64,000 bases of DNA from Alphaproteobacteria bacterium. GTDB lineage: Bacteria; Pseudomonadota; Alphaproteobacteria; DSM-16000; Inquilinaceae. Every line of letters begins with the position of its first letter. Position 1 is the first letter of the stretch. The DNA is taken from NCBI GenBank assembly GCA_028284045.1, contig JANQSN010000025.1, positions 28,064 through 92,063 of the forward strand. Reading direction: 5' to 3'. Shown here piece by piece: positions 10,476 to 19,477 of this stretch. Under the pieces are notes generated by a model. That model had not been told where the DNA came from and ran no database searches. It saw only the letters and a program-made list of their open reading frames with translations. The position numbers and the translations under genes were made by a program.

Positions 10476-11432
10476 TCAACGTGTCTTCGCTAACAGGACG
10501 GCCCGCCGGAGATTGTAGATGGCGGCGAAGATAAGCACGTCGGCGTCGAGGGTGGCGAAGTGAGGACTTCGCGCTCTACCCAGCCCATAGAGCCGCTTCA
10601 TGGCGCTGAACACCGCCTCCACAGGCGCCCGGCGACGTGACACCAAGTTGTTCCAGTGTTGGCGGCGGGGCGTCAGAGCGTGCCACTTGTTGGCGCGGCG
10701 CATGGTACGGTCCTTGATCCCTAGGGCCTTGAGCCACGCCCGACGCTTCTTGCTCTCATAGGCTTTGTCGCCATAGACCGCGCGCTCGTCACCGCTGATC
10801 AACTGGTCGGCGACCTCGCTCTCGTAGACTTTGGCCGAGGTCACGACAGCCTGCCGGATCAGTCCCGAGCCTTGGTCCACGCCAAGATGGGCCTTGTAGC
10901 CGAAATACGACTTGCCCTGGCGATAGCTCCAGTCCGCGTCGGGCTCCTTGGGATGCCGCGCACCCAGGCCGGCGCTGCGGGCCGGGGGGCGGTGGCGCGA
11001 CCGCACCACCGTGGCGTCCATCAAGGTTCCCTGCTTCAGCAGCAGACCTTGGGCGTCGAGTTGGCGGGTGATCTCCTCGAAACAGGCTTGAAGCACGCCT
11101 GACTCTGCTGCGGCTGAGCGGAAGCGGCAGAGGGTGGTCTCGTCCGGTGTGCCGCTCTCCAGCGCCAGCCCACAGAAGCGGCGGAACGACAGCCGGTCGA
11201 GCAGGGCCTCCTCCAAGCCAGGGTCGGACAGATCGTACAGCCGTTGCAGATAGAGTGCTTTCACCATTGCCATCGGCGGATAGGGCGGTCGCCCCGTATC
11301 CGAGTTGCGAATCCGCCGGGCGATCGGCTCCAGCCGAGACCAGTCGATCACCCCGGCGATCGCTTCCAGCCGAGCATTGCTGCCCAACCGAGGATCCAAC
11401 AGCGCTTCCGCAAAGCTCACCTGCCGCGACAT
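10476..11432 (-). CDS. IS5 family transposase
   Basis: This 318-aa DDE transposase would catalyse cut-and-paste movement of the surrounding element. The N-terminal domain (VSFAEALLDPRLG, PPYPPMAMVKALYLQ) is the DUF772-type region of IS5/IS1182 relatives. Candidate catalytic acids sit in GTLMDATVV, AVYGDKAYES and APVEAVFSAMKRLYG. The frame is complete, with no internal stops, so it may be functional. It lies wholly inside the inverted repeats and has no other cargo. Confidence 0.93.
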   Translation of the reverse strand: MSRQVSFAEALLDPRLGSNARLEAIAGVIDWSRLEPIARRIRNSDTGRPPYPPMAMVKALYLQRLYDLSDPGLEEALLDRLSFRRFCGLALESGTPDETTLCRFRSAAAESGVLQACFEEITRQLDAQGLLLKQGTLMDATVVRSRHRPPARSAGLGARHPKEPDADWSYRQGKSYFGYKAHLGVDQGSGLIRQAVVTSAKVYESEVADQLISGDERAVYGDKAYESKKRRAWLKALGIKDRTMRRANKWHALTPRRQHWNNLVSRRRAPVEAVFSAMKRLYGLGRARSPHFATLDADVLIFAAIYNLRRAVLLAKTR

Positions 11433-11490
11433 CCCGACCCCCAGTGCTTGACCTCAAGCAAAGGGAATCATCATTGCGCCGCTCCTCAAA

Positions 11491-11511
11491 GCCCCTTTCG
11501 CAGAGGAATCC
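11491..11511. repeat. Right terminal inverted repeat of the IS
   Basis: This is the perfect 21-bp inverted partner of 10348-10368. It is followed by TTTCGCGGGAATGACG, which may be the displaced second half of the terminal CRISPR repeat. Confidence 0.9.
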
Positions 11512-11572
11512 TTTCGCGGGAATGACGTTGGGGTGTGTGTCAGGGGGCTGCGGCAACCATCCGACCGGCCGC

Positions 11573-11588
11573 TGTCGGGTATCCGACA
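11573..11588 (+). promoter_or_regulatory. NifA upstream activator site 1 (nifB)
   Basis: TGT-CGGGTATCCG-ACA matches the NifA enhancer consensus TGT-N10-ACA. It lies about 75 bp upstream of the sigma-54 element of nifB. Confidence 0.85.
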
Positions 11589-11591
11589 GCT

Positions 11592-11607
11592 TGTCGGGTT
11601 GGCAACA
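11592..11607 (+). promoter_or_regulatory. NifA upstream activator site 2 (nifB)
   Basis: TGT-CGGGTTGGCA-ACA is a second exact TGT-N10-ACA site only 3 bp after the first. The two sites share the CGGGT start of the spacer, as do most other activator sites in this window. Confidence 0.83.
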
Positions 11608-11663
11608 CCGGTTCTTCCCGACGGCTGATCGGTGAAAGTCAATCAGATCAAGGTGTTGACGGT

Positions 11664-11680
11664 TTGGCATAGGGCTTGCT
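11664..11680 (+). promoter_or_regulatory. Sigma-54 promoter of nifB
   Basis: TTGGCAT-AGGGC-TTGCT has the invariant GG and GC of the -24/-12 elements at the correct 10-bp interval. It lies 45 bp before the proposed nifB start and downstream of two NifA sites, so nifB transcription should need NifA and RpoN. Confidence 0.88.
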
Positions 11681-11723
11681 GTGCGGTGGCTATGCGCTGC
11701 CCCGCAGGAAGGACCGCCCGCCC

Positions 11724-13247
11724 GTGCAGAAGATCGTCCCCCTCGACGTCGTTCAGCGGTCCCGGTTGGCCGTCCGGGACCGTGCGTCTGTCGCACCATC
11801 CGGTGGCTGTGCAGCCGGGGCCTGCGGCGGCGCGGACGCCGCGTCGCCGCCGGATCGAGGCACCGGCCCGGCCGATCTGGCGCCGGCGGTTTGGGAACGG
11901 GTGAAGGACCACCCGTGCTACAGCCCCGACGCGCATCATGATTTCGCCCGGTTGCATGTCGCGGTGGCGCCCGCCTGCAACGTCCAGTGCCACTACTGCA
12001 ACCGAAAATACGACTGCGCCAACGAGAGCCGCCCCGGTGTCGTCAGCGAGCGGCTGACCCCCGCCGAAGCGGCGCGCAAGGCAGTCTGGGTCGCCGGCGA
12101 ACTGCCGCAACTGTCCGTCGTCGGCATCGCCGGTCCGGGCGACGCGCTGGCCGACCCGCGCCGGACCTTCGAGACCTGCCGGCGCATCGCCGACGCGCTG
12201 CCCGACATCAAGCTGTGCCTGTCCACCAACGGCCTGGCGCTGCCGGACTGTGTGGACGCCATCAAGGCCCACGGCATCGACCACGTGACGATCACCATCA
12301 ACGCGCTCGACCCCGCGGTGGCGGCCCGGATCTACGCCTGGGTGGCACCCGGCCGGTCGCACGGCAACCGCCGTCTGACCGGCATCGACGGCGCCCGGCT
12401 GCTGTTGGAGCGGCAATGGCAGGGCCTCGACCTGCTGGTGGCCGCAGGCGTGCTGGTCAAGGTGAACTCGGTGCTGATCCCCGGGATCAACGACGGCCAT
12501 CTGCCCGACGTGAATGCCGAGCTGAAGGCGCGCGGTGCCTTCCTGCACAATGTGATGCCGCTGATCTCCGACCCCGCCCACGGCACGCGGTTCGGCCTGG
12601 ACGGCCAACGCGGGCCGACCCCGGTGGAACTGCAGGCGGTGCGCGAGCGGCTCGGCGGCGGGGCGCGTCTGATGACCCATTGCCGGCAGTGCCGGGCCGA
12701 TGCGGTGGGCCTGCTGGGCACCGACCAGCACGCCCGCTTCAGCCGCGACCGCCTGCCGGCCGCGCCCACAGCAGACCCCGCCCCCCGCCGGGCCTACCGC
12801 GCCGTGATCGAGCGCGAGCGCCGCGACCGCGCAGCCGCCGCCGCGGCGGCGACGGAGAGTCTCGACCAGGTCCGGCTGGACAAGCCCCGCCTGATCGCCG
12901 TGTGCAGCAAGGGCGGCGGCCGCATCAACCAGCATTTCGGCCAGGCCACGGCCTTCGCCATCTACGCGGCCGACGGCGACGGCGTGCGCCTGGTCGGCCA
13001 CCGCCAGGCCGACCGCTACTGCCGCGGCGGCTACGGCGTCGATGCGGCGCTGACGGCGATCACCGCCCTGCTCGGCGACGTCGACCTGGTGCTGTGCGCG
13101 CGCATCGGCAAGCGGCCCCGCCGGGGATTGGAGGCAGCCGGCCTGCGCGTGCTGGAGATCGCGGACAACGCCTATATCGAGCCCGCCATCGCCGCCGCGG
13201 TGACGGCCGACAGTGTGCCGTCCGGCATCGCCGCCCACTCCGCCTGA
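11724..13247 (+). CDS. nifB: Nitrogenase cofactor biosynthesis radical SAM protein NifB
   Basis: NifB makes NifB-co, the carbide-containing Fe-S core of FeMo-co, by radical SAM chemistry. The motif CNVQCHYC (Cys 85, 89, 92 from this start) is the SAM/4Fe-4S site. Further signatures are [15 protein letters not shown] and GIAGPGDAL, and the C-terminal ~110 residues form a NifX-like domain (GGRINQHFG). The GTG at 11724 is chosen because AGGAAGGA lies 10 nt upstream and because earlier frame-compatible codons fall inside the sigma-54 promoter. The product is 507 aa. It leads the operon with the ferredoxin, nifZ, nifT and modABC. Confidence 0.95.
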   Translation: MQKIVPLDVVQRSRLAVRDRASVAPSGGCAAGACGGADAASPPDRGTGPADLAPAVWERVKDHPCYSPDAHHDFARLHVAVAPACNVQCHYCNRKYDCANESRPGVVSERLTPAEAARKAVWVAGELPQLSVVGIAGPGDALADPRRTFETCRRIADALPDIKLCLSTNGLALPDCVDAIKAHGIDHVTITINALDPAVAARIYAWVAPGRSHGNRRLTGIDGARLLLERQWQGLDLLVAAGVLVKVNSVLIPGINDGHLPDVNAELKARGAFLHNVMPLISDPAHGTRFGLDGQRGPTPVELQAVRERLGGGARLMTHCRQCRADAVGLLGTDQHARFSRDRLPAAPTADPAPRRAYRAVIERERRDRAAAAAAATESLDQVRLDKPRLIAVCSKGGGRINQHFGQATAFAIYAADGDGVRLVGHRQADRYCRGGYGVDAALTAITALLGDVDLVLCARIGKRPRRGLEAAGLRVLEIADNAYIEPAIAAAVTADSVPSGIAAHSA

Positions 13248-13303
13248 CCCGTCCACCTTGGAACGCGGCAGGCCCCGGAGACCTACTGGCAAGGAGTATT
13301 GCC

Positions 13304-13495
13304 ATGGCCCTGAAGATCCTCGCCGACGATTGCAGCGTGTGCGGCACCTGCGAATTCGAGTGCCCCAACGCCGCCATCCGCATGAAGGGCGATGCCTACC
13401 TCATCGATCCGGCCAAGTGCACGGAATGCGAGGGCTTCCACGACAGTCCGCGATGCGCCGCGGAATGTCCGTCCGACTGCATCGTCGCGGCGTGA
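13304..13495 (+). CDS. fdxN: nif-associated 2[4Fe-4S] ferredoxin (FdxN-like)
   Basis: This 63-aa ferredoxin is likely to carry electrons to nitrogenase or to NifB. Two cysteine clusters are visible: [12 protein letters not shown] near residue 10 and [18 protein letters not shown] near 37. The extended second cluster is usual for the nifB-linked 2[4Fe-4S] group. AAGGAG lies about 8 nt before the ATG. It follows nifB by 56 nt and overlaps the possible GTG start of nifZ. The exact family name (FdxN) is inferred from the position after nifB. Confidence 0.9.
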   Translation: MALKILADDCSVCGTCEFECPNAAIRMKGDAYLIDPAKCTECEGFHDSPRCAAECPSDCIVAA

Positions 13496-13500
13496 CCGGC

Positions 13501-13779
13501 ATGACGCCCGACGCGCCGCCGGACGATGCCCTGCCGGAGGTCTATGGGCCGCCGCGGTTCCTGCCGGGACAGAAGGTGCGAGCCCTGGCCGCCGTGCGCA
13601 ACGACGGCACCGTGCCCGGCACCGCGCGGGGCGATCCGCTGGTGACGGCCGGCGATGTCGGCTTCGTGACCGGCATCGGCGAGTTCCTGCAACGCTACTA
13701 CGTCTACACCGTCGACTTCGTCGCCAGGCAGCGCCTGATCGGCATGCGGGCCGGCGAAATCGAAGCCGTGGAGGACTGA
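13501..13779 (+). CDS. nifZ: Nitrogen fixation protein NifZ
   Basis: NifZ assists maturation of the P-cluster of the MoFe protein. This 92-aa protein has the family core: FLPGQKVRALAAVRNDGT, GDVGFVTGIGEFLQRYYVY and a final GMRAGEIE. The ATG at 13501 is chosen; a GTG at 13492, overlapping the ferredoxin stop, would add three residues and is equally possible. It is 1 nt from nifT, in the order common to alphaproteobacterial nifB operons. Confidence 0.92.
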   Translation: MTPDAPPDDALPEVYGPPRFLPGQKVRALAAVRNDGTVPGTARGDPLVTAGDVGFVTGIGEFLQRYYVYTVDFVARQRLIGMRAGEIEAVED

Positions 13780-13780
13780 C

Positions 13781-13996
13781 ATGAAGGTGACCATCGGCCG
13801 GCGCGGCGAGCGCTACCAAGCCTATGTCGCCAAGAAGGACTTGGAGGAGGTCATCGTCGCGACGGAACACCCGGCGTTGTGGGGCGGCTGGGTCGAGCTG
13901 GCCAATGGCTGGCGCCTCGATCTGCCGGCGATGGCGCCCGACACCCGCCTGCCGGTGACGGTCACGGCGCGGCGTCTGTCGGAACCGGCGGCGTGA
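13781..13996 (+). CDS. nifT: Nitrogen fixation protein NifT (FixU)
   Basis: A 71-aa protein of the NifT/FixU family, whose exact function is unsettled. The signature KKDLEEVIV...WGGWVELANGWRLDLP is clear. It lies between nifZ and modA, and its TGA stop overlaps the GTG start of modA, which indicates coupling of the nif and molybdate genes. Confidence 0.93.
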   Translation: MKVTIGRRGERYQAYVAKKDLEEVIVATEHPALWGGWVELANGWRLDLPAMAPDTRLPVTVTARRLSEPAA

Positions 13997-14823
13997 CCGG
14001 GCGGGCGCGGCGGCACTGGCGCCGGGCCGCGGCCGCGGCGCTGGCCGCAGCGGCCCTCACCGCCATGCATGCGCCGGCAGCGGCCGAGCGTGTGCTGGTC
14101 TACGCCGCCGGCAGTCTGACCGGCGCGGTGGAGGAGATCCTGACGCACTGCCGCGCCGAGGGTCGCGATGCCATCGCCGTCTCCTTCGCGGCCAGCGGGG
14201 TCCTCGCCCGGCAGATCGAGCAAGGGGCGGCGGCCCACATCTACCTGTCGGCCAATCCCGACTGGATGGCCTATCTCGACGATCTTCACCTGCTGGTGGA
14301 CGGCAGCCGGCAGCGGTTCGCCGGCAATACCCTGGTGATGGTGACACCCGGCTCGGCGGACACGGCCGTTCCGCAGCCGGTCGGCTTCACCACCCCGGCC
14401 GCGGCGCTGGCCAGTTTGCCGGGCGATGCCAGGCTGGCCATGGGCGATCCGGCCTATGTGCCGGCCGGCGCCTATGCCCGCGCGGCGCTCGATGCCTTCG
14501 GCCTGTGGGCGGCGGTGGAGGGCCGCGTGGCCGCCGTCCCCACCGTCCGCGCGGCACTGGCGCTGGTGGAGACGGGAGCCGCCCCACTCGGCATCGTCTT
14601 CGCAACGGATGCGCAGGGGAGCCGACGCGTTCAGGTCGTCGGTGTCTTCCCCGAGGACAGCCATCCGCCCATCGTCTACGAGATCGCGCGCGTCGCCGGC
14701 GCACCCGGCGATCCAGCGGCAGCCCGCCGGGTCTTCGACTGCCTGACCGGTCCCGCGGCGGCGGCCGTGCTCGACCGGTTCGGCTTCCGCCCCCCACCCG
14801 CCGCGGCGCCGGGCCCGCGATGA
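13993..14823 (+). CDS. modA: Molybdate ABC transporter substrate-binding protein ModA
   Basis: ModA is the periplasmic molybdate/tungstate-binding protein. A signal peptide is visible: an Arg-rich start, an Ala-rich core and the cleavage-like APAAAE, followed by VLVYAAGSLTGAVEEI, the ModA N-terminal strand with the anion-binding serine. SFAASGVLARQIEQGA and MGDPAYVPAGAYARAALD are also typical. The GTG start overlaps the nifT stop; the frame is open further upstream, but only through nifT in another phase. The protein is 276 aa. Confidence 0.93.
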   Translation: MTGRARRHWRRAAAAALAAAALTAMHAPAAAERVLVYAAGSLTGAVEEILTHCRAEGRDAIAVSFAASGVLARQIEQGAAAHIYLSANPDWMAYLDDLHLLVDGSRQRFAGNTLVMVTPGSADTAVPQPVGFTTPAAALASLPGDARLAMGDPAYVPAGAYARAALDAFGLWAAVEGRVAAVPTVRAALALVETGAAPLGIVFATDAQGSRRVQVVGVFPEDSHPPIVYEIARVAGAPGDPAAARRVFDCLTGPAAAAVLDRFGFRPPPAAAPGPR

Positions 14824-15503
14824 CCGCGGCGGAACTGGAGGCGCTGCGCCTCAGCCTCCTGGTAGCGTCCTGGTGCGTGGTCGCCATTCTGCCGCCGGCG
14901 ATCGGTGTCGCCTGGCTGCTGGCCCGGCACGATTTCTGGGGAAAGAGCCTGCTGAACGGCCTGGTCCACCTGCCGCTGGTGCTGCCGCCGGTGGCGGTGG
15001 GCTATCTGCTGCTCTTGCTGTTCAGCCGGACCGGCCCCTTGGGCGGCTGGCTTCACGACAGCTTCGGGATCTCCGTCGCCTTCACCTTCTCCGGTGCCGT
15101 CGTCGCCTCGGCCGTCATGGCGTTTCCGCTGATGGTGCGGGCCGTGCGGCTGTCGCTGGAGACCGTCGACCGCCGGCTGGAGGCGGCCGCCCGGACGCTG
15201 GGCAGCGGCCCGGTCCGGCTGTTCTGGACCGTCACCTTGCCGTTGATCGCCCCGGGTATCCTCACCGGCTCGATCCTCGCCTTCGCCCGCAGCCTGGGCG
15301 AATTCGGCGCCACCATCACCTTCGTCTCCAACATCGCAGGCGAAACCCGCACGCTGCCGCTGGCCCTCTACACGCTGGCCCAATCGCCGGATGCGGAGGC
15401 CGGGGCGCTGCGGCTGGTGGCGATCTCCATCGCGCTGGCGCTGCTGGCGCTGTTCGCCTCGGAGCTGGCGGCGCGCCGCCTGCAAGCCCGGCTGGGGGTC
15501 TAG
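14820..15503 (+). CDS. modB: Molybdate ABC transporter permease ModB
   Basis: ModB is the inner-membrane channel subunit for molybdate. It is 227 aa with about five hydrophobic segments and the permease coupling loop (EAARTLGSGPVRLFWTVTLP followed by RSLGEFGATITFVSN), both strongly ModB-like. The ATG at 14820 overlaps the modA stop by 4 nt. The stop directly precedes modC. Confidence 0.93.
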   Translation: MTAAELEALRLSLLVASWCVVAILPPAIGVAWLLARHDFWGKSLLNGLVHLPLVLPPVAVGYLLLLLFSRTGPLGGWLHDSFGISVAFTFSGAVVASAVMAFPLMVRAVRLSLETVDRRLEAAARTLGSGPVRLFWTVTLPLIAPGILTGSILAFARSLGEFGATITFVSNIAGETRTLPLALYTLAQSPDAEAGALRLVAISIALALLALFASELAARRLQARLGV

Positions 15504-16388
15504 ATGCTGGAGGTCCGGGTCCGACGCCGCCTCGCCACGTTCGACCTGGACGTGACCTTCGCGGTCGAGGGCGCGGAGATCCTGGCGGTGCACGGCCCGT
15601 CCGGTGCCGGCAAGACGACGCTGGTCAACCTGATCGCCGGGCTGGACCGGCCCGATCGCGGCCGCATCGTCGCCGATGGCCGCGTTCTGTTCGACGATGC
15701 CGCCGGCATCGACGTTGCGCCGGCGGCGCGGCGCATCGGCTATGTCTTCCAGGACGGCCGGCTGTTTCCGCATCTGTCTGTGGCGGGCAACCTGCGCTAT
15801 GGCCGCCATCGCGGGCGCGGCCGGGTCGATTTCGACCAGGTGGTCGCGCTGTTGGGCCTGGGGCCGCTGTTGAAGCGGCGCCCGCGCACGCTGTCGGGCG
15901 GGGAAGGCCAGCGGGTGGCGATCGGCCGGGCGCTCCTGTCCGGCCCCAGCCTCCTTCTGATGGACGAGCCCCTGGCCTCGGTGGACCCGGAGCGCAAGGC
16001 GGAGATCCTGCCCTTCGTCCGGCGGCTGCGCGATGCCTTCGCGCTGCCCATCCTCTACGTCTCCCATTCGGCCGACGAGATCGCCCAGATCGCCGAGCGT
16101 ACGATACGCATCGAGAAGGGTCGACTGGCATCAGGCGCCGCGCCGGCCACCCCGTCGACCGGTGGTCCGGCGGACGGCTTGGCCCTGATGGCGGTGGTGG
16201 CCGATCATGACCCGGCCACGCAGCGCACGCTCCTCGATACGCCCTTTGGCCGCCTGTCGGTGCCGCTGCGGCCCGAGGCGCCGGGCACGCCGGTGCGGGT
16301 GACGGTCGATGCCGTCTCGGTGGCGCCGGTGGCGGACACCGACCACCTCGCCGTCCTGCCGCCGCGTCCTGCCGCCGGTCTGCCGTAA
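15504..16388 (+). CDS. modC: Molybdate ABC transporter ATP-binding protein ModC
   Basis: ModC is the ATPase of the molybdate importer. Walker A GPSGAGKTT is near residue 33, the signature LSGGEGQR near 130 and Walker B LLLMDEPLASVD near 150. The C-terminal ~70 residues (DTPFGRLSVPLRPEAPGTPVRV) form a TOBE/molybdate-sensing domain, so the protein is full length at 294 aa. It starts immediately after the modB stop and ends 4 nt from the convergent draG. Confidence 0.94.
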   Translation: MLEVRVRRRLATFDLDVTFAVEGAEILAVHGPSGAGKTTLVNLIAGLDRPDRGRIVADGRVLFDDAAGIDVAPAARRIGYVFQDGRLFPHLSVAGNLRYGRHRGRGRVDFDQVVALLGLGPLLKRRPRTLSGGEGQRVAIGRALLSGPSLLLMDEPLASVDPERKAEILPFVRRLRDAFALPILYVSHSADEIAQIAERTIRIEKGRLASGAAPATPSTGGPADGLALMAVVADHDPATQRTLLDTPFGRLSVPLRPEAPGTPVRVTVDAVSVAPVADTDHLAVLPPRPAAGLP

Positions 16389-16392
16389 GGCG

Positions 16393-17319
16393 TCACACCG
16401 GCGGACGGCGGGCCGCGGCCAACGCCAACAGCGACGGCACTTGGCGGGCGATCTCCGCCGCAACGTCGCGGTCCAACGTGCGCAGCCACGGGCGCGGGAT
16501 CGCCGCCGCACCATAGGTGGCGCCGGCCAGCATGCCGGCCAGCGCCCCGGCGGTGTCGGCGTCGCCGCCCATGTTCACGGTCTCGATCACACAAGCGCGC
16601 ACCGAGTCCGTCAGGAAGTAGAAGTGCAGCACCGTGCGCATCGTATCGACGATGTAGGCGGAGCAAGGGCCGCCATAGCGCTCGAAGCGGAAGGCGGGGT
16701 GGCGCTGGATCAGCCCCTGAGCTTCCTGGCGAACGTCGCCGATGCCGCCACCCTGCACGAGCCGATGCACCATGCGCCCCAGCGTCAGCGCCGCGGCGTC
16801 CGACAGCGGATGGTTGTGGGTGGTGTGGCACTGCGCCAGCGTCCAGACCTCCAAAGCCGCCGGATCGTTGAGCGTCGCCAGCGCGACCGGCAGAATGCGC
16901 ATCGCCGCCCCATTGCCGGCATCCCCGTCATTGGGCGGCGTCGTCACGGTGCCGTCGGCAATGAAGCGGCGGATGCCGCGCCGACAGGTGTTGCCGACAT
17001 CGACGGGCGATCCCTTCAGCCAGCCGGCGAAGGCCTCGCAGACGGCGGTGGCGTCCCAGCCCTGCCGGTCGATCAGGGCGCGGCCGAGGGCGAGCGCCAT
17101 CTCCGTATCGTCGGTGACCTGCCCGGGCTTCAACTTCAGCCAGCCGCCGCCGATCAGCCGGCAGTGCTTGCCATGCTGGTGCGCGATCTCGTCGGGCGTC
17201 AGGAACTCCACGGTGGCGCCCAGCGCATCGCCCACGGCGAAGCCGAGATAGGCGCCGAGCGCCCGATCGAGGACGGCCGCCGTCGGCCACGCGGCCGGTG
17301 TGGTCGGCAAGTCGGCCAT
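16393..17319 (-). CDS. draG: ADP-ribosyl-dinitrogenase reductase hydrolase DraG
   Basis: DraG removes ADP-ribose from the arginine of NifH and so reactivates nitrogenase. It is a binuclear-metal ADP-ribosylglycohydrolase. The signatures GFAVGDALGATVEF, VTDDTEMALALGRAL and MGGDADTAGALAGMLAGATYG are present. The ATG at 17319 gives 308 aa, about the length of the R. rubrum protein; the frame stays open upstream through draT in another phase. It lies 44 nt after draT in one transcript and points toward modC. Confidence 0.94.
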   Translation of the reverse strand: MADLPTTPAAWPTAAVLDRALGAYLGFAVGDALGATVEFLTPDEIAHQHGKHCRLIGGGWLKLKPGQVTDDTEMALALGRALIDRQGWDATAVCEAFAGWLKGSPVDVGNTCRRGIRRFIADGTVTTPPNDGDAGNGAAMRILPVALATLNDPAALEVWTLAQCHTTHNHPLSDAAALTLGRMVHRLVQGGGIGDVRQEAQGLIQRHPAFRFERYGGPCSAYIVDTMRTVLHFYFLTDSVRACVIETVNMGGDADTAGALAGMLAGATYGAAAIPRPWLRTLDRDVAAEIARQVPSLLALAAARRPPV

Positions 17320-17363
17320 GGCTCTCCTGCGCCCTGCCGCCTCATGCGGCGTACCGGCCCCGG

Positions 17364-18212
17364 TCACATCGTGCTCGCCCGGACCCGGTAGTCGCCGCCG
17401 ATCGCCAGCACCTCGGCCTCGCCGCCCAGGCGCACCGCCGGCAGGACGCCGCCGCAGACGGCGATCTTGCAGGCCGGCACCGTCGCTTCGAGGATGTAGT
17501 CGCCGAACCAGCCGGCGATGTCCCGCTGTCGGGTGAAGGACACGAGATTGTTCAGCCGGACGATCGCGGTCCGCCGGTCCAGCCACTCGACGATCGGATG
17601 CTCGTCGAAATCGTTGACGCCGCGGTACAGCGTCACCGTCCGCAAGGCCGGCCGGAACCACGCCAGCGACCACTGCACGAACTCGTAGACCAGGTCGAGC
17701 TGGCTGAAGATCGCGTTGTTGTGGAACCGGCTGGCCATCTTCTCCTCCACATAGCGGTACCAGGCGGGCGACGCGAAGCGGCGCAGCGGCTCGCGGTGAT
17801 AGGTGGGAAACAGGCCGAAGCGGCTTTCCACCCAGCCCTTCAGCACCGCCCCTTCCGCCGCGTTGCTGTCGAAGGCCCAGCCGCGCAGCAGCCGCGCGTA
17901 GCTGGACCGGTAGCGGCGGCGGCCGTCGCCCTCCGCCGCGGCCCGCCCGCGCTGCTCCGGATGCAGACCGAACACGACCTCCATGTAGCCGGTGAAGAGT
18001 TCGGCGGCCTCGGCCGGGCTGGCCGCCCGCTTCAGCATCTCGAAGATGGCGTGATTGGCTTCCCGGACGCCGGCCAGGTGCAGCGCCGGGGCGGCGCCGT
18101 TGAAGGCGGCGCTGGCCAACAGATCGGTGGGCACGCCGGTCAGGTTGGTGCTGTGGCCCTTGCGCGCCGCGACTTCCGGGATCGCCGGCCTGATCTGTGC
18201 GATCGCTTGCAT
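17364..18212 (-). CDS. draT: NAD(+)--dinitrogen-reductase ADP-D-ribosyltransferase DraT
   Basis: DraT transfers ADP-ribose from NAD+ to Arg 101 of NifH in response to ammonium, darkness or anoxia, and so inactivates the Fe protein. The 282-aa product contains LTGVPTDLLASAAFNG, HNNAIFSQLDLVYEFVQWSL and TLYRGVNDFDEH, as in known DraT proteins. The ATG at 18212 is preferred over an upstream in-frame ATG (18338) because GGAGGGG lies just before it. It is divergent from nifH, and the intergenic region carries the NifA sites. Confidence 0.94.
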   Translation of the reverse strand: MQAIAQIRPAIPEVAARKGHSTNLTGVPTDLLASAAFNGAAPALHLAGVREANHAIFEMLKRAASPAEAAELFTGYMEVVFGLHPEQRGRAAAEGDGRRRYRSSYARLLRGWAFDSNAAEGAVLKGWVESRFGLFPTYHREPLRRFASPAWYRYVEEKMASRFHNNAIFSQLDLVYEFVQWSLAWFRPALRTVTLYRGVNDFDEHPIVEWLDRRTAIVRLNNLVSFTRQRDIAGWFGDYILEATVPACKIAVCGGVLPAVRLGGEAEVLAIGGDYRVRASTM

Positions 18213-18286
18213 CCACCCCTCCCGCCGGGGACGCAGCAAGATCCGTTCCAGGCACCGGCTACCGCGTTGTTCCGGCCGCGACACGC

Positions 18287-18302
18287 TGTGCGGGTCGCAA
18301 CA
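18287..18302 (+). promoter_or_regulatory. NifA upstream activator site 1 (nifH)
   Basis: TGT-GCGGGTCGCA-ACA is an exact TGT-N10-ACA NifA site, 75 bp inside the region upstream of draT and about 123 bp before the nifH -24 element. Confidence 0.8.
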
Positions 18303-18314
18303 CTTTGTGGGGAT

Positions 18315-18330
18315 TGTCGGGTTCCCAACA
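18315..18330 (+). promoter_or_regulatory. NifA upstream activator site 2 (nifH)
   Basis: TGT-CGGGTTCCCA-ACA is a second exact NifA site. It lies about 95 bp before the nifH sigma-54 promoter, a typical looping distance. Confidence 0.86.
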
Positions 18331-18424
18331 GTCGCCACCGGAGGGCCGCGCCGGTCGGACCATCAGGTGTCAACCCATTGAAATAAATGAAACTAAGACC
18401 CTCTCCGCAGCGCACCAACCGACT

Positions 18425-18439
18425 TGGCACGCCGCTTGC
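18425..18439 (+). promoter_or_regulatory. Sigma-54 promoter of nifH
   Basis: TGGCAC-GCCGC-TTGC is a perfect match to the sigma-54 consensus. The -12 element ends 72 bp before the nifH ATG. This promoter most likely serves the whole nifHDKEN run. Confidence 0.93.
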
Positions 18440-18442
18440 TGA

Positions 18443-19411
<969 letters not shown>

Positions 19412-19477
19412 GCCGTCCCTTCGGTTTCCCCACAGCACGCCGACCGCGTCTCCACGGCATTTTTGAGGAGCAGAGGA

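Larger units (their letters stand above)
10348..11511 (-). mobile_element. IS5-type insertion sequence in the terminal CRISPR repeat
   Basis: A 1.16-kb element is bounded by 21-bp perfect inverted repeats and contains one DDE transposase gene on the minus strand. The left end starts inside the nineteenth repeat, whose first 16 bases are intact. Beyond the right end, CGCGGGAATGAC (11515-11526) differs by one base from the second half of the repeat, as if the repeat were split. No clear target-site duplication is visible. The first base of the left end could belong to either the repeat or the element. Confidence 0.88.

Noticed and set aside
10789..11799. Minus-strand open frame overlapping the transposase and the nifB promoter
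   Set aside because: It runs in another phase through the transposase gene and through the NifA and sigma-54 sites. No protein family is visible.
13248..13303. Sigma-54 promoter in front of the nifB-linked ferredoxin
   Set aside because: A GG-N10-GC spacing can be found, but the -12 TTGC is missing and no NifA site is near, so readthrough from nifB is the simpler view.
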